From positions 15,958,695 to 16,022,694 of the forward strand of contig CAKAKS010000034.1 of assembly GCA_916700875.1 (NCBI GenBank): a DNA stretch of 64,000 nt. The letters run 5' to 3'. This DNA comes from Sebastes aleutianus (Eukaryota; Chordata; Actinopteri; Perciformes; Sebastidae). The notes below the pieces were generated by a model. That model worked only from the letters and a program-made list of their open reading frames with translations, was not told the DNA's origin and ran no database searches. A program made the position numbers and the translations under genes. This document shows positions 48,445-60,669 of the stretch, piece after piece (position 1 is the stretch's first letter; every line of letters starts with the position of its first letter).

Positions 48445-49008
48445 TTATAGAGGACCTGTTATGCTCATCTTCAGGTTCATACTTGTATTTTGGGTTTCTA
48501 CTAGGACATGTTTACATGCTTTAAAGTGGCAGTAAGCAGTATATTTTCAGCATCATTGGGCAAAAATTCCATAATAATCTTTCAGCATATTGTAATTCAA
48601 GTGTTCTGAGAGAAAACTAGACTTCTACACCTCCTCAGAGCTCTGTTTTCAGGCTTTAGAAAAACTAGCCTGTGACGGGAGACTTTGGCCAATCACAGGT
48701 CATTTCAGAGAGAGAGAGCGTTCCTATTGGCTGTTCATTCAACAGAGCCAGCTGTCAATCATTCGCAACCTCCGATCAAACAGTCAAACTAGGCAGCGCT
48801 GATCAAATATCAAATATGATATTCTGTTACCGCAATGCCTATTTTTCGCCTCAAATGTTTTCAGAATCATCTTGTAGTGTACTGTTTAGCTGTAAAATGA
48901 GAAAGTTTGTGACCTGGCAGCCATGTTGAGATAAGTTGAGGAAACTTTCTCTGCCTTTGTTGAATGAACAGCCAATAGGAACGCTCTCTCTCTGAAATGA
49001 CCTGTGAC
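48445..49008. mobile_element. Fragments of TTAA elements H and D
   Basis: Same H-D junction as at 18011 (TTAA 48521). Here D keeps more of its inverted arm, up to about 49008. Confidence 0.55.
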
Positions 49009-50339
49009 ATGTCAAATGTCCTTATTATCATACGACTCATATGATTAAGAATCACAATGACAGAGCCAGAACATGATGGTGAAGTTAAGAACTGCTTATA
49101 TCCTCGTTTGGGACGGAAAACAATTCTTTAATGTGGCTCCGCAGTGAAAGCAAACAGTCAGTTTGAAAACAAATTAATAGTCAATTAAAAAGTTTTCCAA
49201 CTGCATTAACCAGACCAGAATCTTTCAGAGCTTTGGAAACAGGAAAAATATATCGTATGATATGAAATGTAGGCTATGTGGGATGGAACCAAATACTGTG
49301 CAGTACGGGGGGCTACATTGCAGAGCATTTACTGTACCAGCAGCATGCAGTGTTGGTGACTCATTTAGACCATTTGCGGGTAAGCAAACAAAAGCCAGAC
49401 AAGCATAGATGTGTGTCTGTCTTCCTGTCTGTATTTTTCTGTGAAGATCCCTCATTAATGTTGCATCACATTTCCATGAATGCAAACTTACATACGTAGC
49501 AAAAATGATTCCATGAGAAGAAAAAAACGTTCTTGTCCGTTTCTGAGAAGATATAAATCTGAATGCAATTTTGTTTGTGTAACTAAATTAATTCATCCCT
49601 GTAAATGTGCAGTATGTGTGTGTTTTCCAGAGACCTTTTAACCTCAGTGTAATCCCTGATTAGTGCTGTCAGATTAGTGTGTGTAATGCTGCTCACAACA
49701 AAATAAACCTAATTTATTACTATCCTACTTGTGTATGTGTCCAATACAACTGAACACTGAAAAATATCTCTGAATAGTTTCCATGTTTGTACCTTTTTGG
49801 AATTCACTGAAAATGAAATACAGGGAGACTTGACTGTAACACTGCAGCAAGCTCTAATAAGCTCAGGGTTGGTTTAAACACAATAAAACAACTTACTTAC
49901 TTACTTTTGCATTGTCTGAAAACAAAAAAACACTTAGCCACCACATAATGCCTAGTTTGCACATATGAAAACCCAGAAGTGTGGTAAATATGAAGAACAA
50001 AACTCTTCTCACTTTCACATGTTGGCCACATATGAAAGTCCAGACCCTGAGAAAAAGCAACTTGACTGAAATTATCATTATTATTATATTTTTTAAAGCA
50101 TTCATTTGTGAAATAGCTGAAAAAATGTCAATTGAAACAACGTCAAAGCATGGTCTTAATACGCAATACTGACACCTGCTGGAAAAGAATTTAGGTGAGT
50201 GAACAGGCTGCACTATAGAAGCACTTGTGAGTTTATAATGAAAAAGGTCAAACTGTGATCCATTTCCTTTTCTTCATGTCCTCTATTATAATTATTATGC
50301 ACACGATTCACTTTTTCAATTCTTCATTATGCTGCACCA
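49009..50339. other. Spacer present only in the second block
   Basis: Up to about 50148 it has no counterpart in the first block, where the matching join lies near 18508. No gene, splice-supported exon or recognisable element seen. Confidence 0.45.
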
Positions 50340-51032
50340 TTAAAGGGACTGTTTGTAACTTTTTAAGCGTACAAATGTACCGGGTCGGGACACATGCGCG
50401 CTCGCATATGTGCGCTCGCGTGTGGCCGGCGTCCCCGCTCCTCCGCCTGCTTGCCTTCACTCAGACAGCGCACGCGTTCTCGCGTACTCGCTCCACCTCT
50501 AGACGTAAACACGCGCTCACTCCACACTGCAGGAGAGTTAGTAGCTCTGAGAATATCTAATAAATGTAGAGTGGACGTTTGTGCAGAAATAAATGCTGCA
50601 GCTTCACCAGACCAACAGAGGTTTTCCGTGTCTTGTGAAGTGACGGGGCTCTGCAGAGAGAAACCTTGTCGTCTCGTTACCGACTGGGTGCCGGTGTCTC
50701 CGTGCTCACTCCGGCTGCGGGCGGAGGGAGACGAGTTTCTCGCTGCGGAGCCCCGCTGCTGAAGCCTGCGCTTAGGCAGGAGAAGCAAACACAGTATCAG
50801 CTGTGATTCATGGAGAGACCTTCGTCTGGTCAGCTAACATTACTGCCAAGCAGGTGAAATAGAGTGATATTGTGGTTTTAGCTGACGTGTGTCGCCTAAC
50901 TGTTTTGAGCGATGCTCGTTCATGTCTATTTAGAGCGAGCAAGCACTAGCCTGACGCTGACTTTCGTTGATTTCATGGCCACAGGTGTCGCTGTTAAGAA
51001 GCATTACTGAAAGTTACAAATAGTCCCTTTAA
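50340..51032. mobile_element. TTAA MITE, family A, reverse orientation
   Basis: TTAA at 50340-50343 and 51029-51032; the empty site is at about 18701 in the first block (CACCATTAAGC). Open frames of 122-141 codons on both strands are by-products of its GC-rich interior. Confidence 0.85.
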
Positions 51033-51481
51033 GCTAACAAAATACATCACATGGTAACATCTATGTTTAATATTGTACATGGTCCCTTACAAATAAAATC
51101 AAATATGAGCAGTTATAATGATAATAAATATTAAACTTATTAAGTGTTTCTTTTGTGGGTAGAATTTCTGAGAACTGTCCAGTTCCTGTCATGTGTTGAG
51201 TCCTGTATGTCAGATATTCTGAGATGTCTTTTGTTTGTTTTTTTAATTGGGGGGCCACAGAGAGCCCATAACATGCATTTATGAATAGAATTCCTTTATT
51301 GTCATGTTGAGTACAATGAAAAATAGCAATCCTGATGGTGCACATCCATTAAATAGTAGTAAATTAAAGAAGAGTAAGAAAAATACATACATCAAAAATA
51401 GAAATATGTATTTGCTTGACCTATAAAAACTAAGATATTGCACATTGCTGAGCTATACAGTATTGGCTATATATACACAAG

Positions 51482-51555
51482 TAATAAATAAATACAGGAA
51501 TAAAAATGTACAGAGTGCAATAACTAAGGTGTAGTTGGAATGTAAACATCTGTAG

Positions 51556-51591
<36 letters not shown>

Positions 51592-52963
51592 GAAAAACAA
51601 AGTTCGGAAACTTGTGTTTGGTGGATTATTTCTCTGTTGTTACAATGCTAATTGGCATTGTATTTTACATCGTTGGAAAGCCTGTTTATTTACCTTCGCA
51701 ATGATGTCCAACTTGTAAGGATCATGCATTTGTGGGATGAGCAGCACAGCTGATTATGTGGGTAGCGCCCAAGAAAAATTTGCCAAAATGCTCTAAACAG
51801 TGTATTCTCATAAGGCTACCAGGAAGCCTGCAATGACTACCCTTCACCGTCAGGCCCGTTTGCGCTGTTGTCGACAACACAGACAATGGAACCTGAACAT
51901 GTGGGGGAATGTCATGTTCAGTGATGAGTCCAGGTTCTGTCTGCGAAAGTTGGACACAGGGTCAAAGTATGGAGACGACGCGGAGAACGCTATGCTGATT
52001 GTAGCACCGATGGAGTAACAGCTTTTGGTGGGGGCAGTGTCATGGTGTGGGGCGGCATCTCCCTCACTGGCAAAACAAGGCTTGTCATCATTGAAGGCCA
52101 TCTCAATGCACGGAGATATCGGGATGAGATTCTGCAGCCAGTGGCGATCCCATATCTCCACAATCTGGCACCTAACTTCATCCTCCAAGATGACAACGCT
52201 CGCCCCCACAGAGCCAGGGTTATCACAGACTACCTCCACAATGTGGGAGTAGAGAGAATGGAACGGCCTGCCAAGAGTCCACACCTCAACCCAATTCAAC
52301 ATGTGGGATCAGGTTGGGCGTGCTGTACGTGTTAGAGTGACCAACACAACCTCGTTGGCTGACCTGCAACGAATCCTGGTTGAGGAATGGAACGCCATCC
52401 CACAGCAACGTGTGACCCGGTTGGTGACCAGCATGAGGAGGAGGTGCCAGGCTGTTGTGGCTGCGTATGGATCTTCCACCGCTATTGAGGCTCCTGATGG
52501 TGTATTAAATGAATAAAGTGTAAAATAGCCAATATGTCTTGTTTGTTCCTTGTTACTGAAAGAGAGTTCAATCATCCAATCCACCAAACAACTCAAAACA
52601 AGAGTCAACACCAACAGGAGAAATCACTGTTTACCATTGACGGAGCATTTTGGCAAATTTTTCTTGGGCGCTACCTACATAATCAGCTGTGCTGCTCATC
52701 CCACAAATACATGATCCTTACAAGTTGGACATCATTGCAAAGGTAAATAAACAGGCTTTCCAACGATGTAAAATACAATGCCAATTAGCATTGTAACAAC
52801 AGAGAAATAATCCACCAAACACAAGTTTCCGAACTTTGTTTTTCCAGTTTATATATATATATATATATATATATCTGTATATCTGTATATCTACAGATGT
52901 TTACATTCCAACTACACCTTAGTTATTGCACTCTGTACATTTTTATTCCTGTATTTATTTATT
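51482..52963. mobile_element. Large inverted repeat carrying a Tc1-like element
   Basis: Arms about 51482-51793 and 52643-52963 complement each other. The inner part, from AACTGGAAAAACAAAGTTCG inward, looks like the long terminal repeat of a Tc1-like element; (TA)n runs lie just outside (51555-51586 and about 52850-52874). The complementarity continues past the (TA)n into flanking sequence, which a simple transposon insertion would not give. Confidence 0.75.
51800..52516 (+). pseudogene. Tc1-like transposase, decayed
   Basis: DDE-type cut-and-paste transposase remnant between the inverted arms. The N-terminal DNA-binding part is missing. The catalytic region is spread over three frames: the first Asp block (M-F-S-D-E-S-R-F) near 51920, then after a shift the second block (L-Q-D-D-N-A-R-P-H) near 52185, then after another shift the C-terminus, stop at 52514-52516. 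The third acidic residue, Glu in N-P-I-E-H of relatives, is Gln here. Not functional. Confidence 0.85.
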
Positions 52964-53288
52964 TTATTTTCCAGTATATATATACATACAAAGATTGCAG
53001 TTGAAAGTTGTATAGACATATACAAAGTAGCTGTAAATGTAAGTATGGGCTCATATACAGAGATACTTTTCTTGTACATCCATCCATTCAGCTACATGAA
53101 TGTTTCATTAGTGACTAGTACAAATAGGAAGAGTGATTAAGTAGTGTGATGATTGTAGAGGGTCTCTGGTAAATACAGGGACTCTCTGCTGGGCTTTACT
53201 CCGCAGGTTAAGTGTAGTATAAATGGAGAATGCCTTTAATGTAAAAGTAGCCTAAGTAGGTTATCATTAGGTCAAGCATAGAGGTAGG
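52964..53288. other. Spacer
   Basis: AT-rich. I see no gene or element before the LTR. Confidence 0.4.
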
Positions 53289-53732
53289 TGTAATGGCAAT
53301 TTTCATATCTGCAGTTTAACACTGTACCTTTAGATAATCTCAGGGCCTCACATGTTCAACTTCGTCACCATAGGACAGTGACCTGACATTTTAGTTCTCT
53401 GTAACTGCAAACAACAGATTGCTGAAATACTTGTTATGTCTTGTGATGCTCTGTTGTCTGCTGTGTGCTGACGCATTGATACACTTTCTATCCTTCTCTT
53501 CCTTTCTTCTTTGCACTTATCTTCGTGTTATGCTTTAAATGTATAAATACTGACTACTCTTTGTATTCGGGGCTCACTTGCCACAGTCCACAACAGGTGG
53601 CTGTGCTCGTGAGTCCATCTGCAGTCCATCTGCAGATGTTTTAGTTATTAATGTATACCTTTTTATTAAATTCACTGAAAGACAAGTTGTTACGTTGGTT
53701 TGTGTCTTGTTTTAACAGAAACTGCCACCACA
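53289..53732 (+). repeat. 5' LTR
   Basis: Starts TGTAATGGCAATTTT, ends CTGCCACCACA. Differs from the 3' LTR by one 3-nt gap and two substitutions that I could see. Confidence 0.9.
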
Positions 53733-53735
53733 ATT

Positions 53736-53753
53736 TGGCGTTGTCGGCAGGAT
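53736..53753 (+). promoter_or_regulatory. Retroviral primer-binding site
   Basis: TGGCGTTGTCGGCAGGAT begins three bases after the LTR end, where reverse-transcription priming sites lie. I could not assign the tRNA. Confidence 0.55.
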
Positions 53754-53990
53754 CACTCGTGTGAGCGGGACCGCTGGAACTCTGTGCGAGGGTAAAGACC
53801 GTGCACGGCTGGAGTCCGGGACTCTAACCTCAACCTCCCCATAAAAGGGTGTAGAAGTGGGGGCCTGACGCCGGAGGACCAAGTCTCGCTCACCGCTGTG
53901 ATCCAAAGAACCAGGTGGCAAAGAAAAAAATAAACAACTCTGTCTTTCTGGTAAGTAAGAATTAATTAATAAAAAGGCATACATTAAAAG

Positions 53991-54356
53991 ATTTCATTCA
54001 TACGGCGTCTGTACAGGGGGATACAGTATCTGTACAGGGGGATAAAGCGCTGTTGTGGGAATGAAGAAAGTGATTCTCCCACTTCGAGGGTGGTTGTGAC
54101 AGACGTGTCAACAGGGCAGGTGTTAGACGACCGCTGTAGAATCCAGGGCTAGCGCAATACGGTACCAAGTAAGATTTCATTCATACGGCGTCTGTACAGG
54201 GGGATACAGTATCTGTACAGGGGGATAAAGCGCTGTTGTGGGAATGAAGAAAGTGATTCTCCCACTTCGAGGGTGGTTGTGACAGACGTGTCAACAGGGC
54301 AGGTGTTAGACGACCGCTGTAGAATCCAGGGCTAGCACAATACGGTACTAAGGAGT
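53991..54356 (+). repeat. Two tandem 183-bp copies in the retroviral leader
   Basis: 53991-54173 and 54174-54356 are nearly identical. Three shorter repeats built on GAGTTC(T)GGGAACTCAG follow at 54354-54520. Confidence 0.85.
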
Positions 54357-54562
54357 TCAGGGAACTCAGAGGGATAACATCAATACACTGTTTTTTCTTG
54401 TATAAGTGTAAATACACAAGGAGTTCTGGGAACTCAGAGGGATAACATCAATACACTGTAATCACACATAGTGTAATAATAATAATAATATTGTAGAAAG
54501 AGTTCTGGGAACTCAGTGAATAAAATACACTGTAATCACACATAGTGTAAAAAAAATAAAAA

Positions 54563-54565
54563 TAA

Positions 54566-54602
<37 letters not shown>

Positions 54603-54604
54603 TT
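54563..54604. repeat. (AAT)n microsatellite
   Basis: A run of about 13 AAT units inside the retroviral leader; a shorter run is near 54478. Confidence 0.9.
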
Positions 54605-54899
54605 GCTATCTTTTTTCTTTTGATCCAGTGGACTGATCACCCACTAGAAGAAAAAGAAAAAAGAGGGGGGGAAAGAGTAACTAGAAGTAAGACCTTACTG
54701 GAGTTAAAGCATAACCACCTGTAGGAGTTGAAGTATATAAAGGTACAACCACCTGTAGAAATCTCTAAGCAAAAATCTTGATAAAAAAATTATTTCCCTT
54801 CCTTAGTCCATGGCCCTTAACTAAAAAGTACATTGATATTGAAGAGATCTTGAAAACTATATTTTAAAATAGGTGCAAATCATAGTAAACTCAAAGGAT

Positions 54900-55730
54900 T
54901 GTGATAATCCACCTCAATTAATGTCGCCTAACATCAAAGATATGACCACCAAATACAGTAAACAGTAAAAGGTATTTGACCAACTTGACGTGTGGGTTAA
55001 CGAGTGTGGATTTCTAAGCACTGGCAGTTTTAGCATAAGACAGCTCCTAGCTTTAAAAAACAAAGTAGAAGAAGCAACCATCAGGGACAGAAAACAAAAA
55101 AATTAGGAACAGCACCACTAAAATCCATGTCTCAGTGTCTCAAACTAGATCCTGATCTGGACTCGACCCCGCAACGACAACAGCCGGCCCAGGCAGTGCT
55201 GCCCAGCGCTCCATCTCCACCTCTACCTCCACCAGTGGAAGGAGCCATGACGGAGGAAGAGGGCCCAAGAAGCTCAGCAACCAAGCCTCCACCATACACT
55301 GCCCCTCGCACACCATAACTGGACTTTGCAACGGTGTAAAAACTGCCACCACAATTTGAGAATGGACATTGGCAAAATCTCACTGTGCAAGCAGAGAGAC
55401 CTTGAGACTGTGTCTGCGTACCTTATCAGACTCACAGAGGTTCACAACACACAGTGGCCTCCTACGACCAGCTGCCATGAGGGGAAACAATGAGGTCGGT
55501 CCCTGGGAAGCTCATCTTCGGGACCGCTTCATCAATGAGACCAGAGATCAGTGAGATGATAAAACGCAATTGCATCACTTGGGAATGCGGAAACCTTGAG
55601 ACTGTCGAGAATCACGGCATGGCAGAAGTGGTGGAGGCAGGTGGAGATCTGACGCCTGCTTCAGATGTGGAAAGACAGGACACTGGGCAAGGAATTGCCC
55701 TGAGAACCAGGACACACAGGCTGATTGACT
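54900..55730 (+). pseudogene. Retroviral gag remnant
   Basis: Capsid-precursor gene, broken by stops and frame changes. Visible parts are a Pro-rich stretch with a P-P-P-Y late-domain motif near 55290 and a CCHC zinc knuckle (C-x2-C-x4-H-x4-C) at 55657-55698, ending in TGA about 30 nt later. The sequence AAACTGCCACCACAATTTG of the LTR/primer-site junction recurs inside it at about 55339. Confidence 0.7.
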
Positions 55731-55749
55731 AGCGGAGGGGTCGAGGACA

Positions 55750-56223
55750 GTGAAGGATTCATCTAGCTTTGACACGGAGACGGGAAACAGTGACCTATCT
55801 GCACATCAGACACGTAAGAACACAGACACACAACTCATGATTTCACAAGCAATTGAATATCTTGAATCTGTACAGGAAACTGGTAAAGAGAAAGCTATTG
55901 AACTATATGCTAAGTATAAACAGATGCCAAAGAAGACATCATCTGTGGTAAAAAGATACACATTTCCACTACCATGCTGGGATAACATTGAGGGGGATTT
56001 CAAACACTCTTTTCTGTTATCAAAACACTGTCCGATTAACCTGATGGGGAGAGATTTTATTGTTTTACTGGGGATAGTTTTGATATCTACACCACAGGGC
56101 ATAGTTGTAACCAGAATTAGCAAACAACATATTTTTTCAAATATAGTAAAGAGGACCTGTTATATGCCTACCAATGGAAAATCCCAAACACTGCACTTAA
56201 CTCTGTTAATGACACTCTCATAA
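55750..56223 (+). pseudogene. Retroviral protease C-terminal remnant
   Basis: An open frame of 157 codons. Residues around C-P-I-N-L-M-G-R-D (56029-56055) resemble the C-terminal part of retroviral proteases. The active-site Asp-Thr/Ser-Gly motif is not seen in this frame, so the enzyme would be dead. Downstream, to about 56470, are short stretches compatible with the start of pol. Confidence 0.55.
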
Positions 56224-57246
56224 GCCAAGCTACAGCTCTCTCCACAGCCACACACACAGATATTATGAGAAAACATGACTTGCAATGCACCTCGCTTATC
56301 TCTTTTGGAGTAGACAGTGAGTTTGAAAACAAATGGTACAGAGAGGGCCTTGATAAGGACAAACTCAAGCTTGACTGGCTGTTTCAGTGACTCTGCCTGA
56401 CACACTTTTTCAGTCTCTATTTCAGATACCACACTCTGATCCCAACGTCTCACTGGTCAAATCGAAGGATGAAAGGTGGCAAGATTTGGGACCTTAGACT
56501 AAAAGGTGTAATGATGCTACAGGTTGGGAGTAAACAGCGGACCCCAAAGTTGATTTTCACAGGGTCTCTGATTCTCTGCTGTGGGAAACTGACAAATTTT
56601 GCCCTTACACAATAATATAAGATTGTCTGGACACCTAGAAGAAAAAGCTTTTGTTGATTTGAAGCTAGCTCTAAATCTCCTCCAACATTGGACCTAACAG
56701 ACTGCACCAGACCATTGACACAGACTTTTGACGACCGGGGTGGGTACATGACATAATACTAATGCAGGAGCATGGGGGACGACAGAGACCTGTTGCACAA
56801 CTTCTCCGACAAACTGACCAAACCTGGAGAAAACACATTTTTATCTTTTTTATTTTTCATTTTTATTTTCATTCCTATGCCTATATTATATTAGTTTTTT
56901 TTTTCATTATCTTATATGTGTTAAAGAGTACATCAGACTTGTTAAATTGATTATGCATTTTTCCTTGTGCTAAAGCTATGATTGCCTCTTTGATCAAATC
57001 TACTGTTGGACAATATGTACATACACCACAGCTGGAGAAAGGCATTCCTGACCTTTTTACACCTCCAGGGTGGACGCCACCATTTTATGATGATATTGTC
57101 TGAGATAGTTTAATTCCTTCTTTCTCTTATACTTAAATCAAAATCACATAGTATCTTCACACTTTGATTTTGTGTATTACAACGGTGCTAGTAGTAATCA
57201 GATATGTTAATTATTATAGTGAGCATAGAATGCTCAAAGGGAGGAA
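56224..57246 (+). other. Retroviral 3' interior, mostly deleted
   Basis: No frame longer than about 60 codons on the + strand. A short open stretch ending in TGA near 57103 could be the end of an envelope gene; weak. The polypurine tract closes the region. Confidence 0.4.
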
Positions 57247-57687
57247 TGTAATGGCAATTTTCATATCTGCAGTTTAACACTGTACCTTTAGATAATCTCA
57301 GGGCCTCACATGTTCAACTTCGTCACCATAGGACAGTGACCTGACATTTTAGTTCTCTGTAACTGCAAACAGATTGCTGAAATACTTGTTATGTCTTGTG
57401 ATGCTCTGTTGTCTGCTGTGTGCTGACGCATTGATATACTTTCTATCCTTCTCTTCCTTTCTTCTTTGCACTTATCTTCGTGTTATGCTTTAAATGTATA
57501 AATACTGACTACTCTTTGTATTCGGGGCTCACTTGCCACAGTCCACAACAGGTGGCTGTGCTCGTGAGTCTATCTGCAGTCCATCTGCAGATGTTTTAGT
57601 TATTAATGTATACCTTTTTATTAAATTCACTGAAAGACAAGTTGTTACGTTGGTTTGTGTCTTGTTTTAACAGAAACTGCCACCACA
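57247..57687 (+). repeat. 3' LTR
   Basis: Nearly identical to 53289-53732. Confidence 0.9.
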
Positions 57688-57691
57688 TAGG

Positions 57692-59184
57692 TTTTTGTGT
57701 GATAGTTGTGAATTTTAACATCAACATTCAAACATCCTGATTGGGTTTCAGTGTTGGGTGTAGTGGTCTGTTGTCTTAGGACCCGCCCACGTACTGAGCA
57801 CACTGCACAATACTTTCCGCACTATAACTGGGACAGTAACGGTTGCACTACTCATGCACAGTACAGTAAATGTACACACACTGTCACAAAATATGTTTTT
57901 TATTTGAATTACATGTTTTTTAAATAGCAAAATTATATATTTTGGAGCAAAATTTCAGTTTTAGATGCAGGTACAAAATTACAGTGCACAGGTTTGTGTG
58001 TACCAGCTCGTGAAGGAAATGTTTCACGCTTCAGTGCTGCACTTCCTGTGCTCCTACAGGAAATGGTTGACACTTCCTTTCTGTACTGAGGCGTTCTAAA
58101 CAGCTAAACTTCATGCACTGCTGTGGGAGATTCTCCAACATGACAAACCAGTGGTGCTTAAACATCAAAACATGATCTGAATTGCTCATTCAAATCATTT
58201 TTCAAATCACAATACCTTATCCAAACTTTATTCTGATGTCATTTATCAGCAGTCATTCTTAACAGACAGATATCTATTTGATTAGTGATGTATGCTGCAG
58301 AAATTATTAATCCCTTTGAGGCAAATTTGTGATTTTGGGCTGCAGTATTAAAATAAAAATGACATGACTTTTCGTTACTTGTTATAACACCACTTTTGAA
58401 TGCCATTATTATATTTGAAAATTATAGATTCATGTCAAGTATGCCACTAATGTTATAATATCAGCTAAACTGGTCCATCCTTCTATAGAAAACTAATTAC
58501 ATTCACTTAGAAGTTGACTTTGGCTCTGACTCACAAACAAATTGAAAAAAAAAATAATTTAATCAATTATTGGTTTTATGTAGAACAATGTATGTGTGAT
58601 TATGTTTGGTACAAACTTATCATGTCTAGACTACAAATAGAAACCTGCTGTTACAGGTTTGACTGCTTTGATCTGTATGATGGACTATTTCATTAGCCTA
58701 TATGGTTGCCTTAAGTTCATACTGAGTCATTATTACAAACATGGATTAAGCTTTTTATGAATAAAGAATTTCCAAATTTGATCATTTTCAAAAACTCACA
58801 AGGGAAAATTATGCTTATACACAGCTGTCCTTAATAGAAAAAACACAGCAGTGGAAATTTTGATGATATACTTAACACCTGCTATATGAAAGGTGTGATA
58901 TACATCCCGCCTTCTTTCTCACATCTGTTAGTAGGTGTCTGCATCTCACATTCACATATGCAGACTGCATATTTCCCCTTGAGAACTGAAACAAGACCTA
59001 CATCTGAGGTTTGCAAAGGGTTTTTATTTTTATTCATCACCATAGACAAGAAGCCCTGTTCTTGGGCTGTGAAATGATCTTAGATGGTATAATACAGAAG
59101 ACATTTCTAAAAGACGTCTAATAGACATAGATATCTCTGATCCAACCAACCAAGGATGGATATCTTTTTTTTTCTTTCTCTTAG
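57692..59184. other. Spacer before alpha unit
   Basis: From about 58070 it matches 19255-20251. The first 380 bp are not recognised. No supported exon. Confidence 0.45.
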
Positions 59185-59257
59185 CTGAGATGTTGAACCA
59201 ACGTGAACAGAGCAAAGGTCCGTAACCCACGTTCTGTACAAGGATCTCAAGAAAAAG
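59185..59257 (+). other. Exon-like island X, copy 8
   Basis: 73 nt after TTTCTTTCTCTTAG, donor GTATGA; counterpart of 20252. One substitution creates TAA in the frame that is open in copy 4. Confidence 0.4.
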
Positions 59258-59727
59258 GTATGATTCTTCTTTAGGTTTTGGGGGTGATGAAGAACAATTT
59301 TATGTACTTTGTCTGGGAACACATGTTGCATCATGTGTCATCAGCGTATAGGGAATACCGAGTTGAAAACGTGCTTTTAAGTTATCAGGCAGAGAGATAC
59401 TTTTATATTTATTATTATATTATTATTATATTTTTCACAGTGACTTATTTTAAAACGTAACAATGTTTTAATTCGTAAGATAAATTGGTAAGAGATTCTT
59501 CCGTCTGTAGTAAAAAAAAGTCTGACACAAATGAAAAACAGTTATCAGAAATAACCCAACAAGGAAAAGGTTTCATGTAATTATTTGAACAGCATTTTGA
59601 CAGTCTCAACATTGCTCTACATTAATTAATACAATATCGGATCATTATATCCGATTACAATTACATTACAATTACATTCACGTGGTCTAATGAAACCGAA
59701 GAGGGCGTTGCCAACGAAAAACACAAA

Positions 59728-59757
59728 ATGGCGACCATTGATGAAATAAGAACAAGG
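59728..59757 (+). other. Extra alpha start exon with strong donor
   Basis: MATIDEIRTR followed by GTAAGT, in the usual M context. At about 59919 the sequence jumps back to unit-start sequence (59533-59640 is repeated at 59919-60026), and the regular start exon of copy 8 lies at 60670. Both are phase 0, so either could feed the B exon at 61020. Confidence 0.5.
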
Positions 59758-60429
59758 GTAAGTAACATTTTAGGCTGAAATGAACATACCTGTGCAAGCA
59801 TTAGGTAAAGTACGTGGAAGTACTGCGGTTTGGGAAGTTACTGGTTGCATTTGGATGTGGATTGACTTGGTGAATTACTTGAAATTAGATTAGTTTGTTT
59901 GAAACATTAGCATTGCTACAGTTATCAGAAATAACCCAACAAGGAAAAGGTTTCATGTAATTATTTAAACAGCATTTTGACAGTCTCAACATTGCTGTAC
60001 ATTAATTAATACAATATTTGATATAATAGGTTACACATACATTCACTTAGACCCCTGAGGGGTCATAAACCCTGTTAGAACAAACTTAGAAAACTTTAAT
60101 AAGAGAAGTCCAAATAAACTTATTTGGGATTTGGGAGGAGTAGTGCTGCGTAAAAAGTGGTAGTTTTGATATTTTTTATGAAGGGAGAGAGTTATATTTT
60201 CATAGTGAGTGTTATTTTAAAAATAAATCATGTTTTAGCTTCTAAGAAAAATTAATCAGAGATTCTTCCATCTGTAATAAAAACAACAAAATCTGACACA
60301 TTATGAAAAACAGTAACCTAGAATAACCCAGCAAAGCATAAGGTTTCATGTAATTCTTTCAATGGTATTTTGACAGTTTCAAACCTGCTGTACACTAATT
60401 AATACAATATTGCGTAAAATATATAAAAA

Positions 60430-60669
60430 TAACGTGGTCTGACGCCACCGACGACGTACGTTTGTCAAGCCCTATAGAAGGAGGACACGCGAAGGAGTAC
60501 ACGCGCCATCAATACGCGTTACATCCGCAGTAAAATCTGGCCTGCTCCTGCCAAAATTGAGCCAATCAAAACGCACGGCCGCAGCTTCATTTACACTGTG
60601 GATGTGTCATACCCTTCAACCCAAGATTGATGCCCGCCCATGACACAGCCTCTATTCTGATAAATAAAA
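60430..60669 (+). promoter_or_regulatory. Alpha-class promoter, copy 8
   Basis: CCAAT in GAGCCAATCAAAACGC (about 60560) is kept; the NRF1-like and CRE-like sites are partly degraded against copy 5. Confidence 0.4.

Larger units (their letters stand above)
53289..57687 (+). mobile_element. Endogenous retrovirus, internally deleted, 4.4 kb
   Basis: LTRs of 444 and 441 bp, TG...CA, with TAGG duplicated at 53285-53288 and 57688-57691. A primer-binding site follows the 5' LTR and a polypurine tract (AAAGGGAGGAA, 57236-57246) precedes the 3' LTR. The interior of only 3.5 kb keeps a broken gag, the end of a protease and scraps of later genes; most of reverse transcriptase, integrase and envelope are missing. 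The LTRs differ at about three places, so the insertion is young. Confidence 0.9.

Noticed and set aside
50363..50788. Open frames of 122 and 141 codons on both strands
   Set aside because: Both are inside the same family A element and overlap each other; no splice or start context.
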